The translations under genes were made by a program, and so were the position numbers. Below, piece by piece: positions 8,592-17,030 of a stretch of DNA of 55,005 nt (position 1 is its first letter; every line of letters begins with the position of its first letter). The DNA is from Paracoccus sp. IB05 (GTDB taxonomy: Bacteria; Pseudomonadota; Alphaproteobacteria; Rhodobacterales; Rhodobacteraceae): NCBI RefSeq assembly GCF_016405985.1, contig NZ_JAEFCF010000036.1, positions 1 to 55,005 on the forward strand, in the 5' to 3' direction. The notes under the pieces are model-generated. The model had not been told where the DNA came from and made no database searches. It saw nothing but the letters and a program-made list of their open reading frames with translations.

Positions 8592-9581
8592 ATGGATGGA
8601 AACGGCTCTGCCAGCTATGCTGGCATTGGCGGGATCGGCAGCAATGTCTGGCCGCTCACTGGCGCGGAAATGATTTCGCGCAGCAAACTCAAAGAGTTGC
8701 GGGCACGTAGCAATGGGCCGGGACTGGTCAACCTTGCGGTGCATATCTCGGCGCTGGCGGTAACCGGCTTTCTGGTCTGGCTGGCCTCGGGCAATCTCTG
8801 GCTGCAGATCCCGGCCATGGTGCTTTACGGCACGATCATCGTGCTGACTTTTGCGCCACTGCATGAATGTTCGCATGGCACGGCCTTCAGATCGCGCTGG
8901 CTGAACTACCTCGTCGGCATCGCCATCGCGACGGCGACGCTCAGGCCCTTCCTTTATTTCAAATACCGCCATGCCGCGCATCACACCTATACGCAGCATG
9001 ATGATCTCGACCCCGATATCGTGCCCTTCCCCACTTCGCTGCGCGAATATTTCCGTCTGGTACTGGGCGCGTCTTTCTGGCCGAAACTGCTGGGCACTTT
9101 GTGGCGCGGCGCGACCGGGCGCTACAATGAGGAAGAGAAAAGTTTCCTGCCCGAAAGCGTGCGCGGCCGTGTTTCGCTGGAAATCCGGCTGGATGTTCTG
9201 CTTTACATCACCATTGCGGCGGCCTCGGTCTATTACGGCAGCATGATTGCGCTGACCTACTGGCTGATCCCGCGCTTTCTGGGTGAGCCCGTTCTGCGCG
9301 CCATCCGCATGGCCGAACATACCGGTGCCGAGGAAAGCCCGGACCTGCTGGCAAATACCCGCACCACGCTGGCCAATCCGATCTTCCGCAAGCTCTACTG
9401 GAACATGCCCTTCCATGCCGAACATCACCTGGCATCCTCGGTCCCGTTCCATGCGCTTGGTCAGTTGCATGACCATGTGCAGCCGCATCTGAAACATGTC
9501 AGCCGGGGCTATATCCAGGTCCATCGCGAGATCCTGGCCGAGGTGCTGCGCCTTCAGCGCGAGAAAAGGCAAGCACGATGA
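8592..9581 (+). CDS. MocD-like membrane di-iron oxygenase (fatty acid desaturase superfamily)
   Basis: This 329-residue integral membrane protein carries the three histidine boxes of the desaturase/hydroxylase superfamily: HECSH (91-95), HAAHH (127-131) and HAEHH (275-279, within NMPFHAEHHL). Hydrophobic segments lie around residues 45-88, 103-122 and 203-230. The closest functional class I recall is MocD, the oxygenase of rhizopine O-demethylation; related proteins hydroxylate terpenoids and alkanes. Neighbours support a three-component system: a Rieske ferredoxin at 1597 and a reductase overlapping its stop (ATGA at 9578). A good ribosome binding site (AGGAGG) precedes the ATG. The predicted reaction is O2-dependent hydroxylation of a methyl or methylene group; the substrate is unknown. 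Confidence 0.87.
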   Translation: MDGNGSASYAGIGGIGSNVWPLTGAEMISRSKLKELRARSNGPGLVNLAVHISALAVTGFLVWLASGNLWLQIPAMVLYGTIIVLTFAPLHECSHGTAFRSRWLNYLVGIAIATATLRPFLYFKYRHAAHHTYTQHDDLDPDIVPFPTSLREYFRLVLGASFWPKLLGTLWRGATGRYNEEEKSFLPESVRGRVSLEIRLDVLLYITIAAASVYYGSMIALTYWLIPRFLGEPVLRAIRMAEHTGAEESPDLLANTRTTLANPIFRKLYWNMPFHAEHHLASSVPFHALGQLHDHVQPHLKHVSRGYIQVHREILAEVLRLQREKRQAR

Positions 9582-10813
9582 GCATGGATGCGGGCCGGAT
9601 TGCCGGAACTGCCAGAATTGTCGTCATCGGGTCCGGCCATTCGGCCGGGCGGCTGATCGCCCAGCTGAAATCTCTGGGCCACAGCGGTCGGATCGTGCTG
9701 ATCGGCGAAGAGGCACATCCGCCCTATGAGCGGCCCTGGCTCTCGAAATCGATGCTGACCGAGCCGGTGGAACCAGCGCTGCCTGCTATTCTGCCTGACC
9801 TGGAGGGCGTGGAATTCCGGCCCTCGCGTCAGGCGGTCGCGATTGACCGCAAGGCGGGGCGGGTGCGGCTGGAGGATGGCAGCGACGAGGCCTATGACAT
9901 TCTCGTCCTCGCCACCGGTCTGGCCCCACGCAGGCTTGCGCTTTGTGATGGTCTGGAAGACCGTGTGCTCTGCCTGCACAAACTGGACGAGGCGCGCGCA
10001 TTGCGTGCCCGTCTGGGCCAGGAAACCGGAGGCGGCAGTGTCGCGCTGGTCGGGGCAGGTTTTATCGGGCTGGAGGTGGCCTCATCGGCCCGTCAGCTGG
10101 GCTGCGCCGTCGATATCATCGAAAAGGCACCCCTGCCGCTGATGCGCGCCCTGCCAGAGGCCCTTTGCCGCCGGATCGCCGCATTGCATGAGGCAGAGGG
10201 CTCACGCCTGCATCTGGGAACCGGGGTGACTGCCTTAGCACCCGAGGGCGACGGTGTCCGGCTGAGCCTGGAGAATGGCTGCCATATTTCGGCAAAGACG
10301 GTTGTTCTGGGCATGGGCGGCACACCGCGTGACGCGCTGGCCCGGGAGGCAGGGCTTGATCTTGCCGACGGGATCCTGACCGATGCGGCCGGCCGCAGCT
10401 CGGACCCGCAGATCTTCGCAATCGGCGATGTCGCCCGCCGGCGCTCCGGCACGACGGAAGCGGCCGGCCTCAGGCTGGAATCCTGGCGCAATGCCGAGGA
10501 CAGCGCCATTGCCGCCGCCGCTGCAATCCTGGATGCGCCCCCGCCTCCGCCCCCGGGCGCGCCGTCTTTCTGGACCGAGCAGCTGGGCCAGCGCATCCAG
10601 TTTATCGGACAGCCGGTCGCAGATGGCGAGCTCTGGCAGTCGGATGAGGCCTTCCGCCCCGGCTATGGCGCCTTTCTCATGCGCGACGACTGCCTGCACC
10701 AGGCGGTTTTCGTCAATGCCCCCAAGGTCATGCGCGCCGCCCGCGAGGCCTTTCGCCGGGATGGCAGAATTGCCGCCGACACCCTCTCTGCGCTTGGTTT
10801 CCGGCGCATCTGA
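9578..10813 (+). CDS. MocF-like FAD/NAD(P)H ferredoxin reductase
   Basis: This 411-residue flavoprotein passes electrons from NAD(P)H to the Rieske ferredoxin. The N-terminal FAD motif reads VVIGSGHSAG (residues 15-24), a histidine variant of the usual GxGxxG. A second Rossmann motif, VALVGAGFIGLEVA, lies near residue 155 for NAD(P)H, and IFAIGDVA near residue 285 is the conserved second FAD contact of rubredoxin/ferredoxin reductases. It overlaps the oxygenase stop by four bases and is followed after 30 bases by the dehydrogenase gene. The family call is firm; the NADH or NADPH preference cannot be read from this. Confidence 0.88.
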   Translation: MSMDAGRIAGTARIVVIGSGHSAGRLIAQLKSLGHSGRIVLIGEEAHPPYERPWLSKSMLTEPVEPALPAILPDLEGVEFRPSRQAVAIDRKAGRVRLEDGSDEAYDILVLATGLAPRRLALCDGLEDRVLCLHKLDEARALRARLGQETGGGSVALVGAGFIGLEVASSARQLGCAVDIIEKAPLPLMRALPEALCRRIAALHEAEGSRLHLGTGVTALAPEGDGVRLSLENGCHISAKTVVLGMGGTPRDALAREAGLDLADGILTDAAGRSSDPQIFAIGDVARRRSGTTEAAGLRLESWRNAEDSAIAAAAAILDAPPPPPPGAPSFWTEQLGQRIQFIGQPVADGELWQSDEAFRPGYGAFLMRDDCLHQAVFVNAPKVMRAAREAFRRDGRIAADTLSALGFRRI

Positions 10814-10843
10814 TCCCTTCCAGTTCTTTACGGAGACGCAAAG

Positions 10844-11953
10844 ATGATCCGTTCATCCGCAGCGATTTGCACTGCGGCGGGCCGCCCGCTGGAGATTGCC
10901 GAAGTCATGGTCGCCCCACCCCGCGCCGGCGAGGTTCTGGTCGAGATCGACCATACCGGCCTGTGCCATACCGATCTGACTGCGCTTGAAGGCGCGAATG
11001 CCACGGCGGTCTATCCGCTGATCCCCGGCCATGAAGGCGCGGGGCGGGTGGTGGAAACCGGCCCGGGCGTCACCGGGCTGAAGCCTGGCGACCATGTCAT
11101 CCCGCTTTACGGGCCGGAATGCGGTGACTGCGCCATGTGCCGGTCAGACCGCACCAATCTGTGCTGGACGATCAAACCCACCCGTGACCGCGGCGTGATG
11201 CCCGAGGGCAGCGCCCGCTTCAGCCGCGACGGCGAGGTCATCCATCACTTCATGGGCACCTCGACCTTCTCACGCTATACAGTCGTGCCGGAAATCGCCC
11301 TGTGCCGGATCCGCCAGGATGCCCCCCTGAATGAGGTCTGCCTGTTCGGCTGCGGCGTCACCACCGGTGTCGGGGCCGCGCTGTCTGAGGTGCGGCCAGG
11401 CGACCGCGTTGCGGTTTTCGGCCTGGGCGGCATCGGCATTAATATCATTCAGGGCGCGCGTATCGCCGGCGCCAGCCAGATCATCGGCATCGACCTGTCC
11501 GGCAGCAAGACCTCCCTCGCCCAGAGCTATGGCATGAGCCATTTCATCCGCCCGGACCCGGCTGGCAGTGACACGGTCACCGAGATCCGCGATCTGACCC
11601 AGGGCGGCGTCGACGTGGCCTTTGAATGCACCGGCGTGCTTTCCGTCATGCGCCTGGCCCTCGACGCAGCGGTGCCGGCCTGGGGCAAAGCGGTGCTGCT
11701 GGGGGTAGAGCCGCCCGGCTCCACCCTTTCCGTACCGCCGGTCCAGGTGCGTTACGGCAAATCGCTGCTGGGCAGCTATTTCGGCGGCGTCAAAGGCCGG
11801 AGCGGGCTGGGCGCGCTGATCGACCGCTATATGGCCGGAGAGATCGACCTGAAAGGGCAGATCACCCACCGGATGCCGCTCGCCCGGATCAATGAGGGGT
11901 TTGATCTCATGCGCGCCGGGACATCGGTGCGCTCTGTCGTCAGTCTGGTCTGA
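10844..11953 (+). CDS. Class III-type zinc alcohol dehydrogenase (S-hydroxymethylglutathione/formaldehyde dehydrogenase-like)
   Basis: This 369-residue MDR dehydrogenase has catalytic zinc ligands C41, H63-E64 and C169. The structural zinc cysteines are C93, C96, C99 and C107, and the NAD motif is GLGGIG at 192-197. The stretch around HFMGTSTFSRYTVVPE and FGCGVTTG is characteristic of class III enzymes that oxidise S-hydroxymethylglutathione. In this cluster it would remove formaldehyde released by oxidative O- or N-demethylation, but an ordinary alcohol substrate is also possible. A second protein with the same opening pattern begins at 54953. GGAGACGCAAAG precedes the ATG. Confidence 0.85.
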   Translation: MIRSSAAICTAAGRPLEIAEVMVAPPRAGEVLVEIDHTGLCHTDLTALEGANATAVYPLIPGHEGAGRVVETGPGVTGLKPGDHVIPLYGPECGDCAMCRSDRTNLCWTIKPTRDRGVMPEGSARFSRDGEVIHHFMGTSTFSRYTVVPEIALCRIRQDAPLNEVCLFGCGVTTGVGAALSEVRPGDRVAVFGLGGIGINIIQGARIAGASQIIGIDLSGSKTSLAQSYGMSHFIRPDPAGSDTVTEIRDLTQGGVDVAFECTGVLSVMRLALDAAVPAWGKAVLLGVEPPGSTLSVPPVQVRYGKSLLGSYFGGVKGRSGLGALIDRYMAGEIDLKGQITHRMPLARINEGFDLMRAGTSVRSVVSLV

Positions 11954-11956
11954 ACC

Positions 11957-12811
11957 ATGGCACACGAAGATGAAGCGGATTGGGTGTTTCGTGACCGTCA
12001 TCCCGAGCGCGGCGAGGTCTATGCCCGCATGGACAGCGAAAGTGACCGGGCCTATGCGACGCTGAAACTGCAGCGCGGCCTGCGCTATGGTGACCATCCG
12101 CGTGAGGCCTTCGACCTTTTTCCCGGCCATTCAGGCGCGCCGCTGGTGGTCTTCTTTCATGGTGGGTACTGGCAGTCTCTCTCGCGCGAACGCTTTGCCT
12201 TTGTTGCAGACCCCCTGGTCCGCGCCGGATTCAATGTCGCTCTGCCCGGCTATCCATTGGCGCCAGAGGCTTCGCTGAGCGCGATTGTTTCCGCAGCCAG
12301 TATCGCAGTGAAAGTCGCCACAGAGGCCGCAACTGCGGCTGGCCTTGCCCCATCCGGCTGGATCGCCGCAGGTCATTCTGCGGGGGCACATCTGGCACTG
12401 ATGACCGCGCTTTCACCGCAATCTGTTCCATTGCGTGGTGTGGTCGCCATCAGCCCGATCTGTGATCTTGACCCCTTGCGTGGCACCAGCCTCGACAGCG
12501 CGCTGAAGCTGACCAGCGAGGATGTCCGGAGCCTGAGCCCTGCGCGGCTGCCTCTTCCGTCCGCCAGGGTGCAGATGATTGTCGGGGCAGATGAAACTGC
12601 GGGCTTCCGGGGTCAGGCCTTCAGCCATACCGCCCGCATGGTGCAGGCCGGCCATGATTGTTCCTGCCGTGAATTGCCCGGCCTCAATCACTACACGATT
12701 CCCCTTGAGATTCGTCGCCCTTACTCGTCGATCATGGCTGCAGTCATCGAGCTGACCGGAACACCGGCAGGCCAGGGAGGAACAGGACTATGCTTACAAG
12801 GGAACGTCTGA
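11957..12811 (+). CDS. Alpha/beta hydrolase of the HGGYW (kynurenine formamidase-like) type
   Basis: This 284-residue serine hydrolase has an oxyanion motif HGGYW at 68-72 and a nucleophile elbow GHSAG (140-144, Ser142). Further on are an acidic residue in GADE near 213 and a histidine in GLNHY near 237. HGGYW is typical of arylformamidase-like hydrolases. It follows the dehydrogenase by three bases, and its 3' end overlaps the LysR start. It could hydrolyse a formyl ester, for example S-formylglutathione, in place of the usual FGH; that is inference. Alternatives are a lactonase or a formamidase acting on the substrate skeleton. Confidence 0.8.
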   Translation: MAHEDEADWVFRDRHPERGEVYARMDSESDRAYATLKLQRGLRYGDHPREAFDLFPGHSGAPLVVFFHGGYWQSLSRERFAFVADPLVRAGFNVALPGYPLAPEASLSAIVSAASIAVKVATEAATAAGLAPSGWIAAGHSAGAHLALMTALSPQSVPLRGVVAISPICDLDPLRGTSLDSALKLTSEDVRSLSPARLPLPSARVQMIVGADETAGFRGQAFSHTARMVQAGHDCSCRELPGLNHYTIPLEIRRPYSSIMAAVIELTGTPAGQGGTGLCLQGNV

Positions 12812-13764
12812 ATTACATCAACTTCAACCAGCTGCGCTCTTTCTTTGCGGTGGGGCGCGAGCTGAGCTTCACCAAAGCGGCGGATCTGCTGTGCATCGGG
12901 CAGCCGACGGTCACCACCCAGGTGAAATCGCTTGAAGAGACCTATGGCAGGCAGCTCTTTTTGCGAACCCCTTCCGGGGTCGAGCTGACGACAGAGGGCG
13001 ATGCGCTGATGCTGATCGCCCGCCAGATATTCGCGCTGGAACAACGGGCCCATGCGCTGCTGACCAGCCGGCCCGAGATCGCCGGGCGGCTGCATATCGG
13101 GACCGTGGGGCCGTTTTTCGTGATGAAGCTGCTGGCGGGCTACAGTGACAGGTTCCCGCTGGTCCATGTCACGCTGGAAAGCGGCAGTTCGGACCGGATT
13201 TACCGCAAGCTGATCGACTACAAGGTGGATGTTGCGATCCTTGGACGCGATTACGCTGATCCCCGGCTTGATGATGTGGCTCTGGGCGAACATGAGGTCA
13301 TGCTGCTGCTGCCGGTCGCGCATCCCTGGGCACAGCGGCAGAAGATCATGGTCGAAGAGCTGGACGGGGTGCGCATGATCTGGCGCGAAAGCGGCTCCAT
13401 GACCCGGCGTGCCTTTGAGGGGATCCTCGAAAAGCGCAGTGTCCGGCCCTCGGTGGTTATGGAACTGGCGCGGGATTCCATGATCGAGGCAACCGCTGCC
13501 GGTCTCGGCATCGGGATTATTTCGCGCACCGAATTCGACAGCGATCCGCGGCTGGTGAGCCTGCCGCTCGCCGGAGAAAAGCCGGTGACCCATTCCTATG
13601 CCGCCTGCCTGAAAGAGCGCCGGTCGATCGGGTCGATCGATGCCTTCATGACCATGGCGCGCAGTGCCGCCGACGCTGCGCAATCGGCACCGGCCGAGAC
13701 CAATACAGACCGCCCGCAAGGCAATCTCGTCGACATCAGGCGGGCGAAGCAGAAAACAGGATGA
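12790..13764 (+). CDS. LysR-family transcriptional regulator
   Basis: This 324-residue LysR protein has an N-terminal winged helix (FNQLRSFFAVGRELSFTKAA, with QPTVTTQVKSLEE as recognition helix) and a periplasmic-binding-like effector domain from about residue 95. The pattern RESGSMTRRAFE and AAGLGIGIISRTEFDSDPRL recalls the LysR subgroup often linked to aminoethylphosphonate genes, but that subgroup controls varied pathways. It is encoded inside the operon on the same strand, starting 22 bases before the hydrolase stop with GGAGG upstream, which is unusual because LysR genes are commonly divergent. It probably regulates the 1597-15333 cluster. The C-terminal about 30 residues are low complexity. 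Confidence 0.9.
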   Translation: MLTRERLNYINFNQLRSFFAVGRELSFTKAADLLCIGQPTVTTQVKSLEETYGRQLFLRTPSGVELTTEGDALMLIARQIFALEQRAHALLTSRPEIAGRLHIGTVGPFFVMKLLAGYSDRFPLVHVTLESGSSDRIYRKLIDYKVDVAILGRDYADPRLDDVALGEHEVMLLLPVAHPWAQRQKIMVEELDGVRMIWRESGSMTRRAFEGILEKRSVRPSVVMELARDSMIEATAAGLGIGIISRTEFDSDPRLVSLPLAGEKPVTHSYAACLKERRSIGSIDAFMTMARSAADAAQSAPAETNTDRPQGNLVDIRRAKQKTG

Positions 13765-13767
13765 CAG

Positions 13768-15333
13768 ATGGCGAAGCCGATAGCGGATATGTTGATTGTG
13801 GGCGGTGGTGTGAATGGCTGCGGCATCGCGCGGGACGCTGCGGGACGTGGCCTGAAGGTTATCCTTTGCGAAAAGAACGATCTCGCCGAAGGCACGTCGT
13901 CGCGCTCGACCAAGCTGTTCCATGGTGGGTTGCGCTATCTGGAGTATTTCGAATTCCGTCTCGTGCGCGAAGCCTTGCGCGAAAGGGAGACCCTGCTGGC
14001 GGCCATGCCCCATATCGCGCGGCCGATGCGCTTCGTCCTGCCCTTTCACCCGTCGATGCGGTTCGAGGGGGGCACGCCGGCATCGCGTTTGCTGGGCCGG
14101 TTCATGCCATGGCTCCGGGATCGTCGCCCCGCCTTTGTGATACGACTGGGCCTTTTCCTTTATGACCATATGGGCGGGCGCAAAATCCTGCCGCCGACCC
14201 GCCGGCTCAATCTGCGCAAGGATGAGGCGGGTCAGGCGCTGAACGGCGCGTTCCGGAAGGGATGGGAATATTCGGATGCGGCGGTCGATGATGCCCGGCT
14301 GGTCGTGCTGAATGCGCGCGATGCCCAAAGGCTGGGCGCGGACATCCGGACCCGCAGCGAGGTCGTCGCCGCAAGGCGTCAGGCCAATTTCTGGGAGGTC
14401 GATGTTATTGGCCCGAAAGGGCCGGAAACACTGCGCGCGCGGCTGGTCGTCAATGCCGCCGGCCCCTGGGTCGGCGGGATCAGCGCAAAACTGTCTCCGA
14501 GGTCCGAGCGCGGGCTGCGGCTTGTGCGCGGCAGCCATATCGTGGTGCCCCGCATCTTCGGCCATGACCGCGCCTATATCCTGCAGGGCCCTGACGGCCG
14601 CATCGTCTTTGCCATTCCCTATCATGAGGATTTCACGCTGATCGGCACGACGGATGTCGACCACAGAGGCTCGCCTGATCAGGTGAACTGCTCGGATGAA
14701 GAGGTCCGTTATCTGTGCGATTTTGTCAGCCGTTGTTTCGAAAAGCCGGTCCTGCCCTCGGATGTGGTCTGGCGTTATGCCGGGCTGCGGCCGCTGCTGG
14801 ATGATGGTGCGGGCGATGCCCGATCCGCCACCCGGGACTATTCGCTTGACCTGGAACAGAATGACCGGGCGCCTCTGCTGACGGTTCTGGGCGGCAAGAT
14901 CACCACCTATCGAAAGCTCTCCGAGGCTGCGGTCGATCTGATCGCGCCCCTCTTCACCAGCTGCAAGGCCGCCTGGACGGCCATGGCACCGCTGCCGGGT
15001 GGAGATTTCGACCCGGGGCAGGCGGATGCTCTGGCACAGGCACTGACCCGGCGGCATCCCCAACTCCCACCCGCCACCTCCCGCAGACTGATACGTGCCT
15101 ATGGTACCGAGGCCCTGGTGATGATGGAGGAGGGGCCGGGCGCCGATCTCGGTGGCGGCCTGCATGAGGCCGAACTGCGCTGGATGGTTGAGCGTGAATT
15201 TGCCACGACACTTGATGACGTCATCTGGCGCCGAAGCAAGCTTGGTTTGCGTGTTGCACCGGAGGGGCGCCGCAAGATCCGGGCCTGCCTCGAGCGCCTG
15301 ATCCTGGAGCAGAGCCGGTATCGCAGACAGTAG
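13768..15333 (+). CDS. glpD: FAD-dependent glycerol-3-phosphate dehydrogenase (GlpD family)
   Basis: This 521-residue flavoprotein closely follows the GlpD pattern. It has a dinucleotide fold (VGGGVNGCGIARDAAGRG, residues 11-28), HGGLRYLE near 52, the strongly conserved RGSHIVVPR, IGTTDVD and GGKITTYRKLSE. It would oxidise a polyol 3-phosphate to the keto form and pass electrons to ubiquinone at the membrane. An extra segment with GGTPASRLLGRFMPWL near residue 105 makes it slightly longer than E. coli GlpD. It starts three bases after the LysR stop. Here it may act on the phosphorylated product of the FGGY kinase (as EryB-type paralogs do) rather than on glycerol 3-phosphate; its specificity is not readable. 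Confidence 0.87.
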   Translation: MAKPIADMLIVGGGVNGCGIARDAAGRGLKVILCEKNDLAEGTSSRSTKLFHGGLRYLEYFEFRLVREALRERETLLAAMPHIARPMRFVLPFHPSMRFEGGTPASRLLGRFMPWLRDRRPAFVIRLGLFLYDHMGGRKILPPTRRLNLRKDEAGQALNGAFRKGWEYSDAAVDDARLVVLNARDAQRLGADIRTRSEVVAARRQANFWEVDVIGPKGPETLRARLVVNAAGPWVGGISAKLSPRSERGLRLVRGSHIVVPRIFGHDRAYILQGPDGRIVFAIPYHEDFTLIGTTDVDHRGSPDQVNCSDEEVRYLCDFVSRCFEKPVLPSDVVWRYAGLRPLLDDGAGDARSATRDYSLDLEQNDRAPLLTVLGGKITTYRKLSEAAVDLIAPLFTSCKAAWTAMAPLPGGDFDPGQADALAQALTRRHPQLPPATSRRLIRAYGTEALVMMEEGPGADLGGGLHEAELRWMVEREFATTLDDVIWRRSKLGLRVAPEGRRKIRACLERLILEQSRYRRQ

Positions 15334-15476
15334 CTTCTGCCAGGTGGTGCGGCTCTATAAAGCCAGTCTTAGACGCAGTGTCGCGCGCGGTGACAGAGCC
15401 CCGTGTTCAGCGAAGGGTCCTCGGGTCCGGTGATGGTTTCGTCTCTTCGGGCCAAAGGAGAGGTGCGTTGCGGTGA

Positions 15477-15584
15477 CAGGAAATCACCATCGAGACCGCC
15501 GGGACGCCGGCGAAGCTTCAGCCGATCCTTGCCGCTCTTGATCTGGAGTTTCTGATTGCCGCCCGCTCGCAGGGCGACAGGTAA
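15477..15584 (+). pseudogene. hipB: hipB antitoxin remnant (C-terminal tail only)
   Basis: About 34 codons remain, in frame and ending in TAA at 15582-15584. They read like the end of HipB: the phrase LQPILAALDLEFLIAARSQG matches the family tail. A TGA directly before it and the lack of any helix-turn-helix upstream show that the DNA-binding part is gone. It lies 20 bases before the hipA start, the normal hipBA arrangement. Confidence 0.65.
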
Positions 15585-15604
15585 GAAATTGAGGATCTGT
15601 TCTG

Positions 15605-16120
15605 ATGGGGTGGCGTCCGGCCTGGCAGCCGTTGCAGGTTGTGCTGAACAACCGCCCTGTCGGCACGTTGAGCCGCGAGAGCAATAGCGCGACCAGGTTT
15701 GTCTATCACCCGGACCGGCTGGCCTGGGAACACGCTTCCGGTTTCTCTTTCTTTGCCCCTGCGCGGGACACCCTGGCGCGGCGCAGCCGTCCTTGCATTT
15801 TTCGAGAGCCTTCTGCCCGATTCCGACCGGATCCGCCGGCTTGTCGCCGAAAGGCTTGGCGCGCGCGGCACGGATGCCTGCGGCCTCCTATCGGTGATCG
15901 GCCGCGACTGCGTGGGGGCTTTGCAGGTCATCGCAGGCGAGGGTGTTCCTCCCGGCAGCACCGGCCAGCCGCTTTCCCTTTGTCCCCGGTGAGGCAGCGA
16001 GCCAGCTTCCCCAGGGCTTTCCCGCCGCCATTGTCGAGAGCGTTTCCGCCGCCGCAATATGGCGCAGCCGCAGCCTTCTGGCGCTCGGGGCGTCAGTGAC
16101 CGGCTGCGCGGCAAGGCCCG
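15605..16120 (+). pseudogene. hipA: hipA kinase toxin, frameshifted and internally deleted
   Basis: The start matches the HipA N-terminal domain (LNNRPVGTLSRESNSATRFVY, DRLAWEHA). It then shifts frame near 15735 into LPVSLSLPLRG, FFESLLPDSDRIRR and ARGTDACGLLSVIGRDCVGALQ, which are all classic HipA couplings. After about residue 120 the kinase core is missing. The sequence jumps to a second tail-like segment, LPQGFPAAIVESV, in a third frame near 16000-16090, resembling the HipA C-terminus. No catalytic residues survive. Together with the hipB tail it is a dead toxin-antitoxin module. Confidence 0.8.
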
Positions 16121-16132
16121 GGACGGCCCCGG

Positions 16133-16870
16133 TCAGATCATGCCGCCATTGGCGCGCAGCACCTGGCCGTTGATCCAGCCGCCATCCGGGCCGACGAGAA
16201 AGGCGACCACGGCTGCGATGTCTTCGGGGCTGCCGAGCCGTTCGAGCGGGTTCATCTTCGCCAGATGCCCGACAAGCTCGGGCGACTTGCCATCGAGGAA
16301 CAGCGCGGTCGCGGTCGGCCCGGGCGCAACGGCATTGACAGTGATCGAGCGGCCCCGCAACTCCTTGGCCAGAATGCCGGTCAGCGTCTCGACCGCGGCT
16401 TTGGTCGCGGCGTAAATGCCGTAGGTTTCAAGTTTAAGCCCCACCACGCTGGTCGAAAAATTCACGATACGGCCCCCGTCGCGCAGGCGTTTCGCCGCCT
16501 CGCGCAGGGTGTGGATCGTGCCTTTCAGATTGATGTCGATCTGGCTGTCGATCAGCGCGTCTTCGCTCTGGCCGATCGGGGCCAGCTTCATGATTCCGGC
16601 ATTGTTGACGAGAACATCAATACCTCCGAAAGCAGCCTCGACAGTGTCGAACATGCGGGTGACGGCAGGGACATCCCTTACATCGGCCTGGATGGTAAGG
16701 GCCCTGCCGCCCGCTTTTTCGATAGCGGCCGCAAGCTCCTCCGCCGGCCCGACCGAGCCTGCGTAATTGATGACGACGCTGTAGCCGTCAGAGCCAAGGC
16801 GACGGGCGATGGCCGCGCCGATGCCGCGAGACGCGCCGGTGACGAGGGCGACCTTATTGCTGTCAGTCAT
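16133..16870 (-). CDS. SDR-family NAD(P)-dependent oxidoreductase
   Basis: This 245-residue short-chain dehydrogenase has the cofactor motif TGASRGIG (11-18), a basic residue pattern in VVINYAG, NNAG in the middle, and the catalytic Ser in NFSTSVVG with YAATK as the Tyr-Lys pair. It is closest in feel to the 3-oxoacyl-ACP reductase-like group. The open frame could start upstream, but ATG at 16870 with AGGAGAAATGAC before it gives the normal N-terminus MTDSNKVALVTG. It is divergent from the LysR gene at 17031, which probably controls it. The substrate is unknown. Confidence 0.88.
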   Translation of the reverse strand: MTDSNKVALVTGASRGIGAAIARRLGSDGYSVVINYAGSVGPAEELAAAIEKAGGRALTIQADVRDVPAVTRMFDTVEAAFGGIDVLVNNAGIMKLAPIGQSEDALIDSQIDINLKGTIHTLREAAKRLRDGGRIVNFSTSVVGLKLETYGIYAATKAAVETLTGILAKELRGRSITVNAVAPGPTATALFLDGKSPELVGHLAKMNPLERLGSPEDIAAVVAFLVGPDGGWINGQVLRANGGMI

Positions 16871-17030
16871 GTCATTTCTCCTGTGCTCAGCGCCCATGCG
16901 CCGGATTGCAGGGAATATGCGCTTTTCTTTGAACTGAATAATCACCTATATTTTGGCATCACTATTCCATTGTAACGAACAAAAGCGGGCCGGCTTTCGC
17001 AGCACCCGCGCGGGAAACAGAGCAGAGATC

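Noticed and set aside
12721-15165. Very long - strand open frame (814 codons) opposite hydrolase, LysR and GlpD genes
   Set aside because: It mirrors three well-supported + strand genes, its translation is rich in Arg, His, Gln and Pro with no motif, and no ribosome binding site is seen. It is a high-GC shadow frame.
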